Below, piece after piece: positions 1 to 6,840 of a stretch of 31,088 bases of DNA; position 1 is the first letter of the stretch; each line of letters begins with the position of its first letter. The DNA is from Candidatus Sungbacteria bacterium RIFCSPHIGHO2_01_FULL_50_25 (lineage in GTDB: Bacteria > Patescibacteriota > Minisyncoccia > Sungbacterales > HO2-52-23): contig MHQD01000045.1 in NCBI GenBank assembly GCA_001822215.1, positions 1 to 31,088 of the forward strand. The letters run 5' to 3'. Below the pieces are notes generated by a model. That model made no database searches. It was given only the letters and a program-made list of their open reading frames with translations, and was not told the DNA's origin. The translations under genes were made by a program, and so were the position numbers.

Positions 1-327
1 CCCCGCGATCCGTTTTTCCACGCGCTCGCGGTTGAATTCTTCCTTGTCAATCTTAAATGTGAGCTTCGGGACCGGCCGAATCCGGAGCCGCCGATTCACG
101 GCCTTTTGAATATGATAGATGTTTTTTTTCAAAATTGCGAGTGCCATCTTCGGGTCGTTCCCCAAGATCGAAACATACGCATTTCCGTAGTGTCCGTCGG
201 ACGACGTCTTTACATGCGTTACGGTGACAAACGTGAGAGCGGGAAACTCAAGATCCCGATCAAGAATTTTTGAAAGTTCTTCCCGAAGCATATTTTCAAT
301 TCTCTCCCGTCTGCGTTCTGCGGGCAC
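1..327 (-). CDS. rbfA: Ribosome-binding factor A, C-terminus cut by window edge
   Basis: RbfA binds the 30S subunit and helps mature the 5' end of 16S rRNA. The 109 codons visible read without a stop to the edge of the window. They begin PAERRRERIENMLREELS after a GTG, and contain the family's strand-helix pattern, with FVTVTHVKTS followed by HYGNAYVSILG and then RPVPKLTFKIDKE near the end. I chose GTG at 327 because the family starts just before the basic helix and no ATG lies further upstream in frame. The gene starts 8 bases after the infB stop, so it is almost certainly in the infB operon; infB-rbfA is a very common bacterial order. No clear Shine-Dalgarno site precedes it, so translational coupling to infB is likely. 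The C-terminal residues lie outside the window. Confidence 0.9.
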   Translation of the reverse strand, partial: MPAERRRERIENMLREELSKILDRDLEFPALTFVTVTHVKTSSDGHYGNAYVSILGNDPKMALAILKKNIYHIQKAVNRRLRIRPVPKLTFKIDKEEFNRERVEKRIAG

Positions 328-335
328 GTTTTTAA

Positions 336-1874
336 CTAGAGAGTCTGCTTTGTAATTTGTTCTTCAAAAATCGCAAGCACGTCGCCTTCTTCAATCGTCC
401 CGCGGAATTCAACAAGCGCGCCGAACTCTTTTCCTACAGAAACCGACGGCGCATCAATTTTATTTTGCTGGACCTGGATGATCAAACCGCGGCCGATAAC
501 GTCTTTCGTCCTCACTATTTCGCAGAGTGCTCCTTTTTTAATTTCTCCTTCTGCCACGCGCCCGCCGGCGATTGTGCGCGCGCCGTCTTTCTTGAACACC
601 TTTACTATTTTTGCTTTTCCGATATCAGTGCGCGTGACGACCGGAGGAATGAATACTTCAACTTCTTTTTTCAAGTCATCGATAAGCTGATATATCACGT
701 CTCCAGAAACGATGCGCACATTCGATGCCTCAGCAAGCGTGCGCGTTGACTGATCGATCCCCACGCGAAATCCGACAATCGTGACGCGGCCGGTCGCCTG
801 CGCAAGCTTGACATCAGACTCATTGATATCGCCCGTCTCGCTCCGAAGAATATTGATGCCGATCGCATCGAATTCAAATCGCTTCACCAATTCTTCGAGC
901 GCTTCGAGCGAACCGGCAACATCCGCCTTCAAGATTGCGTTAAACACCGGCTTTCCAGATTCTTCCGGAACCGCACCGCCGTTTTTCTTTGTATCTATGC
1001 GCCGCTCCCTGATCCCTTCTGCGTGCGATTCGGCGGCGTTTCTGTCGGAAAAACTTTCAAATGGTTCGCCGATTCCCGGCATCTCTTTGAGGCTGGATAC
1101 AAGCACTGGCTCTGACGGCCCAGCTTCTTGAATGGATTTGCCTGCGAAGTTTTCAAATATTTTTACACTCTCCCGAACCCCTCCGACTACGATGGAATCG
1201 CCTGAGTGGAGTGCGCCGTCTTGAATCAAAAGCGTTGCGGTATTGCCGCGCTTTGGATCGCGATGCGCCTCAATAACAACGCCTGTTCCCTGCTTCGTGA
1301 AATCAGCCTTCAAATGCTCAAGGTCCGCCAAAAGAAGTATCATTTCAAGAAGCCCGTCCATATTCTTTCCGGTTTTTGCGCTCACCTCAACCGAGGGAAT
1401 CTTCCCTCCGTAGGACTCGACGAGAATCTCCTCTTTCGCAAGCTCTTGCTTGACGCGCTCGGGGTTTGCCTCAGGCCTATCGATTTTATTTATCGCAATG
1501 ACAAACGGAATCTCGGAACCCCGTACAAGATCAAGCACCTCTTTCGTCTGCGGCTTTATCCCTTCTTCCGCGGCAATTACGACGACCGCAATATCCGCGA
1601 CCCGCGCGCCGCGCGATCGGAGCTTAGAAAACGCCTCGTGCCCCGGGGTGTCAATAAAAGTGATATGCTTTTTTTCTCCTTTTTGCGTGGTGTGCTCGAC
1701 AACGTACGCTCCGATATGCTGAGTGATTCCTCCGGATTCTTTTTCTGCAACTTTTGTTTTCCGGAACCAATCAAGGATCGTCGTCTTCCCATGGTCAATA
1801 TGGCCCATGACCACGACGATCGGGGGACGCGCCTCTTTGATCATTTCTTTTTTTTCGAATTTTTTATCAGCCAT
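336..1874 (-). CDS. infB: Translation initiation factor IF-2, short form
   Basis: IF-2 is the GTPase that brings initiator tRNA to the 30S subunit and promotes subunit joining. The G-domain motifs are intact: GHIDHGKTT at residues 24-32, DTPGHEAF at 75-82, NKID at 129-132 and SAKTG at 165-169. They are followed by the EF-Tu-like domain II, the IF-2 domain 3 region (VFNAILKADVAGSLEAL) and a C-terminal domain 4. At 512 residues it lacks the long variable N-terminal extension of proteobacterial IF-2 (about 890 residues in E. coli), which is usual in reduced genomes. It sits 27 bases after the DUF4446 gene and 8 bases before rbfA, so the three form one operon. Function is certain from sequence. 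Confidence 0.98.
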   Translation of the reverse strand: MADKKFEKKEMIKEARPPIVVVMGHIDHGKTTILDWFRKTKVAEKESGGITQHIGAYVVEHTTQKGEKKHITFIDTPGHEAFSKLRSRGARVADIAVVVIAAEEGIKPQTKEVLDLVRGSEIPFVIAINKIDRPEANPERVKQELAKEEILVESYGGKIPSVEVSAKTGKNMDGLLEMILLLADLEHLKADFTKQGTGVVIEAHRDPKRGNTATLLIQDGALHSGDSIVVGGVRESVKIFENFAGKSIQEAGPSEPVLVSSLKEMPGIGEPFESFSDRNAAESHAEGIRERRIDTKKNGGAVPEESGKPVFNAILKADVAGSLEALEELVKRFEFDAIGINILRSETGDINESDVKLAQATGRVTIVGFRVGIDQSTRTLAEASNVRIVSGDVIYQLIDDLKKEVEVFIPPVVTRTDIGKAKIVKVFKKDGARTIAGGRVAEGEIKKGALCEIVRTKDVIGRGLIIQVQQNKIDAPSVSVGKEFGALVEFRGTIEEGDVLAIFEEQITKQTL

Positions 1875-1901
1875 GTATTTTTATATCAAACTCAAAATTC
1901 A

Positions 1902-2375
1902 TCATTTCGCACTCTTTCCGAGCGCTTGGTCGAGCACTTTTTTTTCTTCGCCTGACAATGGCTGTTTTGGATTTCCGTTCTCAATTTTTTTCGCATAGAT
2001 CCTCACGCCCTCCCTGGTATAAAAAGAAGAAAATATCACCCCGTCGTTTTTTAGATCAAGGAGCGCGATCGCAAAACTATTATCTCCTCCCGTATCCTGA
2101 AACGGGTTAAAGCGCAAAAATCCGACTTTTTGCACGCTCACCTGCGAAATTGCTTCAAGCGGGGAGACGCGCTTGTCGAGCTCTTCCGCCTTCGCTTCAA
2201 GCCACGCGGTCCGGCGAATGATATTTCGCTTGAGTTCTTCCTCCGTCTCTCCGGAACCATTGAAAATAGTTTTCACACGGCGTTCAACCCGCAGAACCAT
2301 CCGTAACAGCACAAAAAACAGCACAATGAGGAGAAGGAAAAGTATGGCAATTTGAAATTCTATCGGGATCGGCAT
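1902..2375 (-). CDS. DUF4446 family single-pass membrane protein
   Basis: This 157-residue protein begins with one strong transmembrane helix (about residues 7-29), followed by a charged helical stretch (about 30-80) and a small domain with the DUF4446 signature: VQKVGFLRFNPF, then DTGGDNSFAIALLD and GVIFSSFYTREG, ending in a short acidic-basic tail. The family is widespread in Firmicutes and Patescibacteria and has no established function. The N-in anchor followed by a coiled helix suggests a membrane-tethered cytoplasmic domain. It is the first gene of the operon leading into infB. An AGAGG about 7 bases before the ATG can act as ribosome binding site, and a GTATACAT string between it and the start resembles a -10 box. 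Assignment to the family rests on remembered motif similarity. Confidence 0.85.
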   Translation of the reverse strand: MPIPIEFQIAILFLLLIVLFFVLLRMVLRVERRVKTIFNGSGETEEELKRNIIRRTAWLEAKAEELDKRVSPLEAISQVSVQKVGFLRFNPFQDTGGDNSFAIALLDLKNDGVIFSSFYTREGVRIYAKKIENGNPKQPLSGEEKKVLDQALGKSAK

Positions 2376-2419
2376 ATGTATACCTCTTTACACCGCTCAA
2401 GAATACCCCGAATGGAGCT

Positions 2420-2536
2420 AAAAATCAACCCTTCGACTCTCCGGCCTAAAGGCCGGAGTATGCTCAGGGTTGATACTGAGCGGCGCCTTTAACCTCGCCT
2501 CAAAAGGCGAGGTTTGGGCGCCGCCGAATGTATCAA
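2420..2536. repeat. 117-bp structured dispersed repeat, copy 1
   Basis: This block recurs at 21466-21582 in the opposite orientation with only two mismatches over 117 bases. It holds three hairpins: an 8-bp stem built on CCTCGCCT/AGGCGAGG, a 6-bp stem GCTCAG/CTGAGC and an 8-bp stem CTCCGGCC/GGCCGGAG. The last is nested inside the outer arms AACCC and GGGTT. It lies upstream of the DUF4446 gene and downstream of the accessory genes. The long ORF covering it (2418-2687) is best explained by lack of stops in the palindromes. Confidence 0.9.
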
Positions 2537-2540
2537 GAAA

Positions 2541-2558
2541 AAGCGCTTTTATGCGCTT
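2541..2558 (-). terminator. Possible terminator hairpin beside the repeat
   Basis: Read on the minus strand, AAGCGC and GCGCTT form a 6-bp stem around a six-base A-rich loop, followed by TTTCTT. It directly precedes the 117-bp repeat and could stop leftward transcripts before the DUF4446 operon. The stem is short, so this is tentative. Confidence 0.4.
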
Positions 2559-2645
2559 CGATACCGATTTCGAGAGATACCAAAACATATTAAAATGACA
2601 TAAAGATACCCCAGATTTCAGCGAAGTTTCTGTATAAAAAAGAAC

Positions 2646-2685
2646 GGCACGAGGGGGAGATCGCTTATTCGATTCCCCGCGTGCC
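2646..2685 (-). terminator. Long terminator hairpin after the DUF5680 gene
   Basis: On the minus strand GGCACG-C-GGGGA pairs with TCCCC-CTCGTGCC, with a further ATCG/CGAT stem inside, and a T-rich run (complement of 2635-2641) follows. It begins 17 bases after the DUF5680 stop codon and fits a rho-independent terminator for that operon. The outer helix and inner arm give it a superficial tRNA acceptor/T-arm look, but there is no anticodon arm. Confidence 0.75.
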
Positions 2686-2701
2686 ACTGTTGTTGTTTTG
2701 A

Positions 2702-3223
2702 CTATTCGGCTTCCCCTAGTAGCAGACCTTGATAGCGATGCCAGAAAACCTCATGTGACTGATCCGATTTCCAGACACGTGTCTTAATGCGTTCGTACCC
2801 CATGAAGTAGACGAACTCTTCCATGGATGGCGGCAATGTTGGATGGTTTTCATAGACAAGAGAACCGTCGTCGCTGGTCCAGGAACCGAACTTCCCACGA
2901 CCGCCACAGAACTCGCTGTCCTGATATGTTTTTGTGAGCACCTTTTTGAGAAACGCGAGCACATCGGAATTGTCGTTCTGACACCAGCCGTGGTACTGCA
3001 TCAGCCAGACAGGTAGGCCATCCATGTATATGACCGTGGAGCCGCCACTGTACTCGCCGTTGACGACGTACTCATCGCGATAGAGAAGCTCGCCGCGATA
3101 GTACACGAACCGTCGCGTCTTCTTCACGTCCGGGATGATGATCTTCTCGCCGCCACCGGCATAACCCCACAGTGATCCCTCGAAAAAGAACTCTTGGAGC
3201 CGTGCAACATTGAGCTTCATCAT
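2702..3223 (-). CDS. DUF5680 domain protein
   Basis: This 173-residue cytoplasmic protein matches what I recall of the DUF5680 family. After an N-terminal helix comes GYAGGGEKIIIPD, then a run of short strands (RFVYYRGELLYRDEY, GGSTVIYMDGLPVWLMQYHG), a helix with FLKKVLTK, and a C-terminal beta section of Trp, Tyr and Gly residues. The family is found next to toxin-antitoxin and accessory genes in many bacteria and has no known biochemical role. An AGGAGGT Shine-Dalgarno site lies about 7 bases before the ATG and overlaps the region of the stop codon of the upstream gene, so the two genes are translationally coupled. The clear Shine-Dalgarno site differs from most core genes in this window and fits acquired DNA. 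Confidence 0.7.
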   Translation of the reverse strand: MMKLNVARLQEFFFEGSLWGYAGGGEKIIIPDVKKTRRFVYYRGELLYRDEYVVNGEYSGGSTVIYMDGLPVWLMQYHGWCQNDNSDVLAFLKKVLTKTYQDSEFCGGRGKFGSWTSDDGSLVYENHPTLPPSMEEFVYFMGYERIKTRVWKSDQSHEVFWHRYQGLLLGEAE

Positions 3224-3230
3224 TCACCTC

Positions 3231-3881
3231 CTACTTGGTCACGAGCCATGCGCGTGACCAGATTCGGTAGACGCGATGGTAGTCGTTCTCCAACATGAAA
3301 CCGAAGGCCAGCTCCTCGCAGGCGAAGTCGCCGTCGCCGCCGAACTTGCCGCCGAGACCCTTGTCGTCCATCCAGGAAGTGCCCCAGCGCTTCCGTTCCT
3401 GTTTGATGAATGACCAGAGAGCCTCGACGATGGTCAGCTCTTGTTCGGGGAACTTCTCGTACTCTGCGTCGGTGAGAGCGCCGAACATGAAGCGGAGACC
3501 GAACTTGGATACGACCCGCATCTGCACGAGGTAGCCATCTTTGCCTGGCTGCTTGGATTCGGCGGTGAACACCGCAAAGTCCTTCGACGGCTTGACGACG
3601 TAGCCGGGCTGAACTTCCAAGATACGCATGAACGCCTCAAAGTCATCCTTGGAAACGCCGTTGCTGAAGTAGATGACTCCGCCACACGCCTCCTGTGAGG
3701 GCGCACTCGTGAACGGGTTGCTTCCCTTGCGGTCTTGGTATCCGTAGACACCATTGCCGTAGGGAACAGACTTCGAGAGGTCACCCGGCTGGATGTCGAG
3801 CTTGTGATCGGGCCAGATGGGCGGCGAAACGCGAATCTTGTCGCCTAGATCGAAAACAATTCTTGTCGGTGCTGTCGCCAT
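3231..3881 (-). CDS. Unknown protein, coupled to the DUF5680 gene
   Basis: I do not recognise this 216-residue soluble protein. It opens with MATAPTRIVFDLGDKIRVS, has a Gly/Asn-rich segment (about residues 42-65), a mixed alpha/beta middle containing GYLVQMRVVSKFGLRFMFG, and a Trp-rich C-terminal helix region ending WSRAWLVTK. There is no signal peptide or membrane helix. A strong GGAGG site stands about 6 bases before the ATG at 3881. The gene ends 8 bases before the DUF5680 start, so both are one transcription unit. Codons have more C and G at third positions and fewer AAA/GAA-type choices than neighbouring core genes, which suggests a different origin. It could belong to a defence or stress cassette, but nothing in the sequence proves this. 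Confidence 0.65.
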   Translation of the reverse strand: MATAPTRIVFDLGDKIRVSPPIWPDHKLDIQPGDLSKSVPYGNGVYGYQDRKGSNPFTSAPSQEACGGVIYFSNGVSKDDFEAFMRILEVQPGYVVKPSKDFAVFTAESKQPGKDGYLVQMRVVSKFGLRFMFGALTDAEYEKFPEQELTIVEALWSFIKQERKRWGTSWMDDKGLGGKFGGDGDFACEELAFGFMLENDYHRVYRIWSRAWLVTK

Positions 3882-3913
3882 TACTGCCTCCTTGGCCGAA
3901 AGATTCTAAACCA

Positions 3914-3939
3914 ACAAAAGCGCCTTTCGGCGCTTTTGT
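3914..3939 (-). terminator. Bidirectional-type hairpin terminator
   Basis: An 11-bp perfect stem (ACAAAAGCGCC / GGCGCTTTTGT) closes on a four-base TTTC loop. The arms are A-rich on one side and T-rich on the other, so it can terminate in either direction. It separates the small ORF at 3994-4311 from the two-gene accessory operon. Confidence 0.75.
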
Positions 3940-3993
3940 CAAATCAACATTTTCGTGTTTCTCCTGCTTTGACGATATTCGAATCAACACTCT

Positions 3994-4311
3994 TCAAGAA
4001 TGATTTCCGTCGCACGATCCCAGTTCCTCTCGAGATAGCTGATCCACAAATGTTATTTCTCCATTTTCATCATAAAACACTCTATCAACACACCGCCTGT
4101 GATACTCGCCATTGCATTCGATAACGCGCTCAACGCTCGAGCCGTCCTCGCGCACCTCAAGCACTTCCCGCGCTAGTGTTCGGTAACGCGGTGGTCTTTC
4201 CGCACCCTCACTATTCTCTACTTTTTTGGTGGCATTTCTGACATAAGTTAAACGTATCATATAAAACCGTAGGAATTCAACGCGTTTCTCAAAAAGAAAA
4301 ATCATGGTCAA
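3994..4311 (-). CDS. Small hypothetical protein
   Basis: The ORF encodes up to 105 residues; an internal ATG at 4260 (MIRLTYVRNATKK) would give an 88-residue protein and looks the more natural start. The sequence is polar and rich in Arg and Glu, with a paired-Cys segment (VIECNGEYHRRCVDRVFYD) and a tail containing ENGEITFVDQLSREELGSC. No membrane helix or known motif is seen. No convincing ribosome binding site stands before either start. It lies in the accessory stretch and has its own downstream hairpin terminator at 3914-3939, which supports a real transcript. Function unknown. Confidence 0.45.
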   Translation of the reverse strand: MTMIFLFEKRVEFLRFYMIRLTYVRNATKKVENSEGAERPPRYRTLAREVLEVREDGSSVERVIECNGEYHRRCVDRVFYDENGEITFVDQLSREELGSCDGNHS

Positions 4312-4363
4312 CCGATTATTTCCCGCACGCGATATAACTTCGGAATATTTTGATCAAAATTCG

Positions 4364-4389
4364 CGCCAGGGAGGAAGGCCTCCCTGGCG
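4364..4389. repeat. Inverted repeat, 11-bp stem
   Basis: CGCCAGGGAGG and CCTCCCTGGCG form a perfect 11-bp stem with an AAGG loop. It lies just beyond the stop codon of the small minus-strand ORF at 4391-4522. No T-run follows on either strand, so it is not a standard terminator; it could be a transcript-end stabiliser or a REP-like palindrome. Confidence 0.7.
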
Positions 4390-4390
4390 A

Positions 4391-4522
4391 TTAGCGTCGC
4401 GAGAACCATTTGGGCCGACCCTTTCCGACCCGCATACGGATCTCGTCGAAGATACTTCTTTGTGGCGCGCCTTCCGCGACGCGCTCGTAGAAGCGTCGCC
4501 GCTCTTCGGGGTCAACGCGCAC
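4391..4522 (-). CDS. Possible 43-residue basic protein or gene remnant
   Basis: From a GTG at 4522 the minus strand reads VDPEERRRFYERVAEG, then PQRSIFDEIRMRVGKG and ends PKWFSRR before TAA. The Arg-rich amphipathic composition and G/C-biased third positions look protein-like. No Shine-Dalgarno site or ATG start is present, and a stop lies five codons upstream, so this may be the tail of a decayed gene. Overlapping ORFs on both strands (4304-4555 plus, 4354-4614 minus) look less protein-like. Confidence 0.3.
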   Translation of the reverse strand: MRVDPEERRRFYERVAEGAPQRSIFDEIRMRVGKGRPKWFSRR

Positions 4523-4603
4523 GAACCCGGAACTTTATGTGAAGGAGTGACGTAAGATGTGGCGGCAAATTCTTTTAATTCAAAACAGAGGGTAGGCACG
4601 ACC

Positions 4604-5419
4604 TCAAAGGTCAACAGTCACTCGCAAGAAGGTAGCGGGTATTGAAGTGCTGCCGTCAGTGCTCTTGTTTTGCGCTTTCGCCAGTTCCAAAAGTTGATTG
4701 TGTAGCTCTTCCACTTTTCCGTTCTTTTGAGCCGCTTCGACAGCGTTCATTGTTGGTCCATAGAATCGTTCCAATAATTCGATAAATTCTGTTGGATTTT
4801 TGTCACGTGATATAAATGAGTACATGTCTTTGACCATGGAGATTTTCTCTTTGGGCACGCCAGCCTGGCCAAAACGCTCGATGATGTGAGTATCCACGCC
4901 CCACGTCATTGGACTGATGAATCCTTCAGGAGGCGGCGGCATAAACGATGAGCTTATCTTCAACAACTGCGACACAAATGAAGTTGGATCATTCGGAATC
5001 CAGTTGCCCATCACAATACGACCACCCGGTTTTGTGACCCGCACCATTTCCTTGGCCACATCAAAGGGCTTGGGTGCAAACATGGCGCCGAATACAGAGA
5101 GGGTCAAATCGAACGAATAGTCACTAATCCCTTGCAGGTTGCTCGCATCTCCCTCTTGAAATGTCAGTCGGTTGAGACCCGCCTCAAGAGCTCGTTTGTT
5201 CCCGGCGTCAACGAGATTCTTGGCAATGTCTATTCCAACAACTTCAGCCCCCAAAAGAGCTAGAGGAATTGCCGTAGTGCCATCTCCGCAACCAAGGTCC
5301 AAAACCCGTAAAGGTGTCGTTATTCCGAGAGACTTAACGAGTGCTTCGCCGGATTGCCGCATGAAGGCGGCAATCTCGGTAAAGTCGCCTTTCTCCCACA
5401 ACGCTTTGTTTGGATTCAT
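4604..5419 (-). CDS. Class I SAM-dependent methyltransferase
   Basis: This 271-residue protein carries the Rossmann methyltransferase motifs: motif I VLDLGCGDGTTAIPLA (about residues 39-54), the acidic end of strand 2 in VVGIDIAKNLV, the motif II region FDLTLSVFGAMFAP and the post-motif VTKPGGRIVMGNW. The C-terminal part after about residue 160 is helical and probably forms the substrate lid, with a Pro run followed by EGFISPMTWG. It resembles UbiE/Methyltransf_11-type enzymes acting on small molecules, but the substrate cannot be named. It lies alone on the minus strand between the accessory genes and tRNA-Ser; a weak AAGAGAA is upstream of the ATG. Position beside a tRNA gene is compatible with acquisition by integration. 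Confidence 0.85.
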   Translation of the reverse strand: MNPNKALWEKGDFTEIAAFMRQSGEALVKSLGITTPLRVLDLGCGDGTTAIPLALLGAEVVGIDIAKNLVDAGNKRALEAGLNRLTFQEGDASNLQGISDYSFDLTLSVFGAMFAPKPFDVAKEMVRVTKPGGRIVMGNWIPNDPTSFVSQLLKISSSFMPPPPEGFISPMTWGVDTHIIERFGQAGVPKEKISMVKDMYSFISRDKNPTEFIELLERFYGPTMNAVEAAQKNGKVEELHNQLLELAKAQNKSTDGSTSIPATFLRVTVDL

Positions 5420-5474
5420 ATTTTTATTCTCTTTTTAATTAATTTTCAGTTCAAAAACGAATTTTCAATTTTGG

Positions 5475-5491
5475 CGGAAGCGGGAGGATTC
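5475..5491 (-). repeat. 17-bp repeat of the tRNA-Ser 3' end, att-like
   Basis: This 17-bp string (CGGAAGCGGGAGGATTC on the plus strand) repeats exactly the 3' end of the tRNA-Ser gene at 5657-5673, 182 bp away in the same orientation. Direct repeats of a tRNA 3' end are typical of integrase attachment sites. No integrase gene is present, so an alternative is a truncated tRNA duplicate. Confidence 0.7.
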
Positions 5492-5656
5492 ACCTACAAA
5501 TAAATTTTTCTTCCGAAAAATTTTTTGCAGGCCGCCCCTCGCGGTGCTCCTTGCCAACAGCTCGTTGCACATCGCTACGGTCTTCGAATCATCCACACGA
5601 GCAAAGCAGTTTGCTCACTCGTTTCCTCACTCGACCTCGGCAAGCTCGGACTCATT

Positions 5657-5743
5657 CGGAAGCGGGAGGATTCGAACCTCCGATACCTGTAAGGGTATAC
5701 CGGTTTTCGAAACCGGCGCAATCGTCCACTCTGCCACGCTTCC
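5657..5743 (-). tRNA. tRNA-Ser(CGA)
   Basis: Read on the minus strand, the acceptor GGAAGCG pairs with CGCTTCC plus discriminator G. The anticodon arm is CCGG-TTTCGAAA-CCGG with CGA in the loop, a long variable arm (TACCCTTACAGGTA) marks a class II tRNA, and the T arm is GGAGG-TTCGAAT-CCTCC. CCA is not encoded. No terminator is visible directly behind it; the trailer instead contains the partial 3'-end copy at 5475-5491. Confidence 0.95.
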
Positions 5744-5791
5744 AAAATTCTGCTATACGATAGCACACGAAATATAAAAACTCAACCAAAA

Positions 5792-6799
5792 CTAGAACGA
5801 CGAATTTCGTTTTTTGGTAAGCCGTACTTCAAAAATCTGGCTTATGACAACCGCTCCGAAGAGAAAAAATAAATATAAAGAAAGAATTTGTAAAACTCCG
5901 ACGGAGGATGATCTCATAGACCCAAGAATGAAAGCGCTGTACCAAGATAAAAGAGATATCGATCCGAGCGCAAATGAGAAACGACGAAGCCGCACCGCAT
6001 TCTTCGACTCGAACAGCTCTCTGCTTTTGCTAAACATTGCGAGAAACCGGGGAGTAATATAGAGATTGAGCGCCGCTCCATTTATCACCAAAATACCTAC
6101 GATAACCATCTTTGCAAGGAATTTTGATGAGTGGAGATACCTTTCGGCATCGCCGAAAAAAAGCCCGAGTCCGGTGAGTATCACGATCGCAAGCGCAAAC
6201 CAAATGACCTGCGAAAAAACCTTCAGCACATCTGATTCCCAATCGGAAATCGTAAAGTCACGGAGGAACCGAAAAAAGAGAATATCGGTAAACGTCGCGC
6301 CGCCGATTCCAATCGCCATGCTGAGAATATGGAATACTACAATAAATTCTCTTTGGGTTTTGAGAAATGAAGCAAATCCGTCGCTCGCACCAACCGCAGA
6401 AGAAAGAAAAATGACGGTTGAAAGCATAGCGGACGTAAGGCACCACGTGCACCACTCGCGTAGGGTAAAGGCCTGAATAAACGTGAGATAGAGCGAAAAA
6501 AGAAACGCAATCGCGGACAACGCCAAAAGCGCATAGGAAAAAAGCAAAGGTGCATACTCCGGCACGCCAATAAGAAACCCATAGCTCACCGCAAGAAACC
6601 CGTAATACAAAAGACCGAGAATCTCCACCGGAATCCCGAAAAACCTTGAAAAATCGCTATGAATTACCTCTTCGCAATTCGAGCTCAGAGGACAAACCAA
6701 AACTTCTCGGCTTGATTTTTTGTGGCGGATATAAAAGGAGATTAAAAATCCGCCAAATGCGCAAAAAATTATCAGAAGATACGGAGCAACGTCCTGCAT
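5792..6799 (-). CDS. VKOR-domain membrane protein with extra C-terminal membrane half
   Basis: The N-terminal ~130 residues are a vitamin K epoxide reductase (VKOR) domain, which reoxidises partners in extracytoplasmic disulfide formation. The loop cysteines C36 and C42 (VCPLSSNCEEVIHS) and the active-site CXXC at 117-120 (WCTWCLTS) are present. Residues ~150-335 add about four further transmembrane helices with HILSMAIGIGGATFTD and a GLGLFFGD segment; this half resembles CopD/DUF2269-type membrane domains, but I cannot assign it firmly. No thioredoxin-like domain is fused. A TATAAT lies six bases before the ATG with GGAAGG between them, so the mRNA is probably leaderless. A DsbA-like partner is not in the window. 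Confidence 0.88.
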   Translation of the reverse strand: MQDVAPYLLIIFCAFGGFLISFYIRHKKSSREVLVCPLSSNCEEVIHSDFSRFFGIPVEILGLLYYGFLAVSYGFLIGVPEYAPLLFSYALLALSAIAFLFSLYLTFIQAFTLREWCTWCLTSAMLSTVIFLSSAVGASDGFASFLKTQREFIVVFHILSMAIGIGGATFTDILFFRFLRDFTISDWESDVLKVFSQVIWFALAIVILTGLGLFFGDAERYLHSSKFLAKMVIVGILVINGAALNLYITPRFLAMFSKSRELFESKNAVRLRRFSFALGSISLLSWYSAFILGSMRSSSVGVLQILSLYLFFLFGAVVISQIFEVRLTKKRNSSF

Positions 6800-6805
6800 C
6801 CTTCC

Positions 6806-6811
6806 ATTATA
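6806..6811 (-). promoter_or_regulatory. -10 box abutting the VKOR gene start
   Basis: The minus strand reads TATAAT-GGAAGG-ATG. With a start site six or seven bases after the -10 box, transcription would begin at the start codon. The same arrangement occurs before the gene at 16883. Confidence 0.65.
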
Positions 6812-6840
6812 TCAGTGAAAGAACATTTGAAAAAGGAATG

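Noticed and set aside
2646..2685. tRNA-like acceptor/T-arm structure
   Set aside because: It lacks an anticodon arm and is followed by a T-run, so a terminator is the simpler reading.
2418..2687. 89-residue minus-strand ORF covering the 117-bp repeat
   Set aside because: Most of it is the repeat and the terminator hairpin; composition is not protein-like and it is explained by stop-poor palindromes.
4304..4614. Overlapping ORFs on both strands (83 and 86 residues)
   Set aside because: They cross an inverted repeat, have low-complexity Ser/Arg composition and no start signals; only the 43-residue frame at 4391-4522 looks remotely coding.
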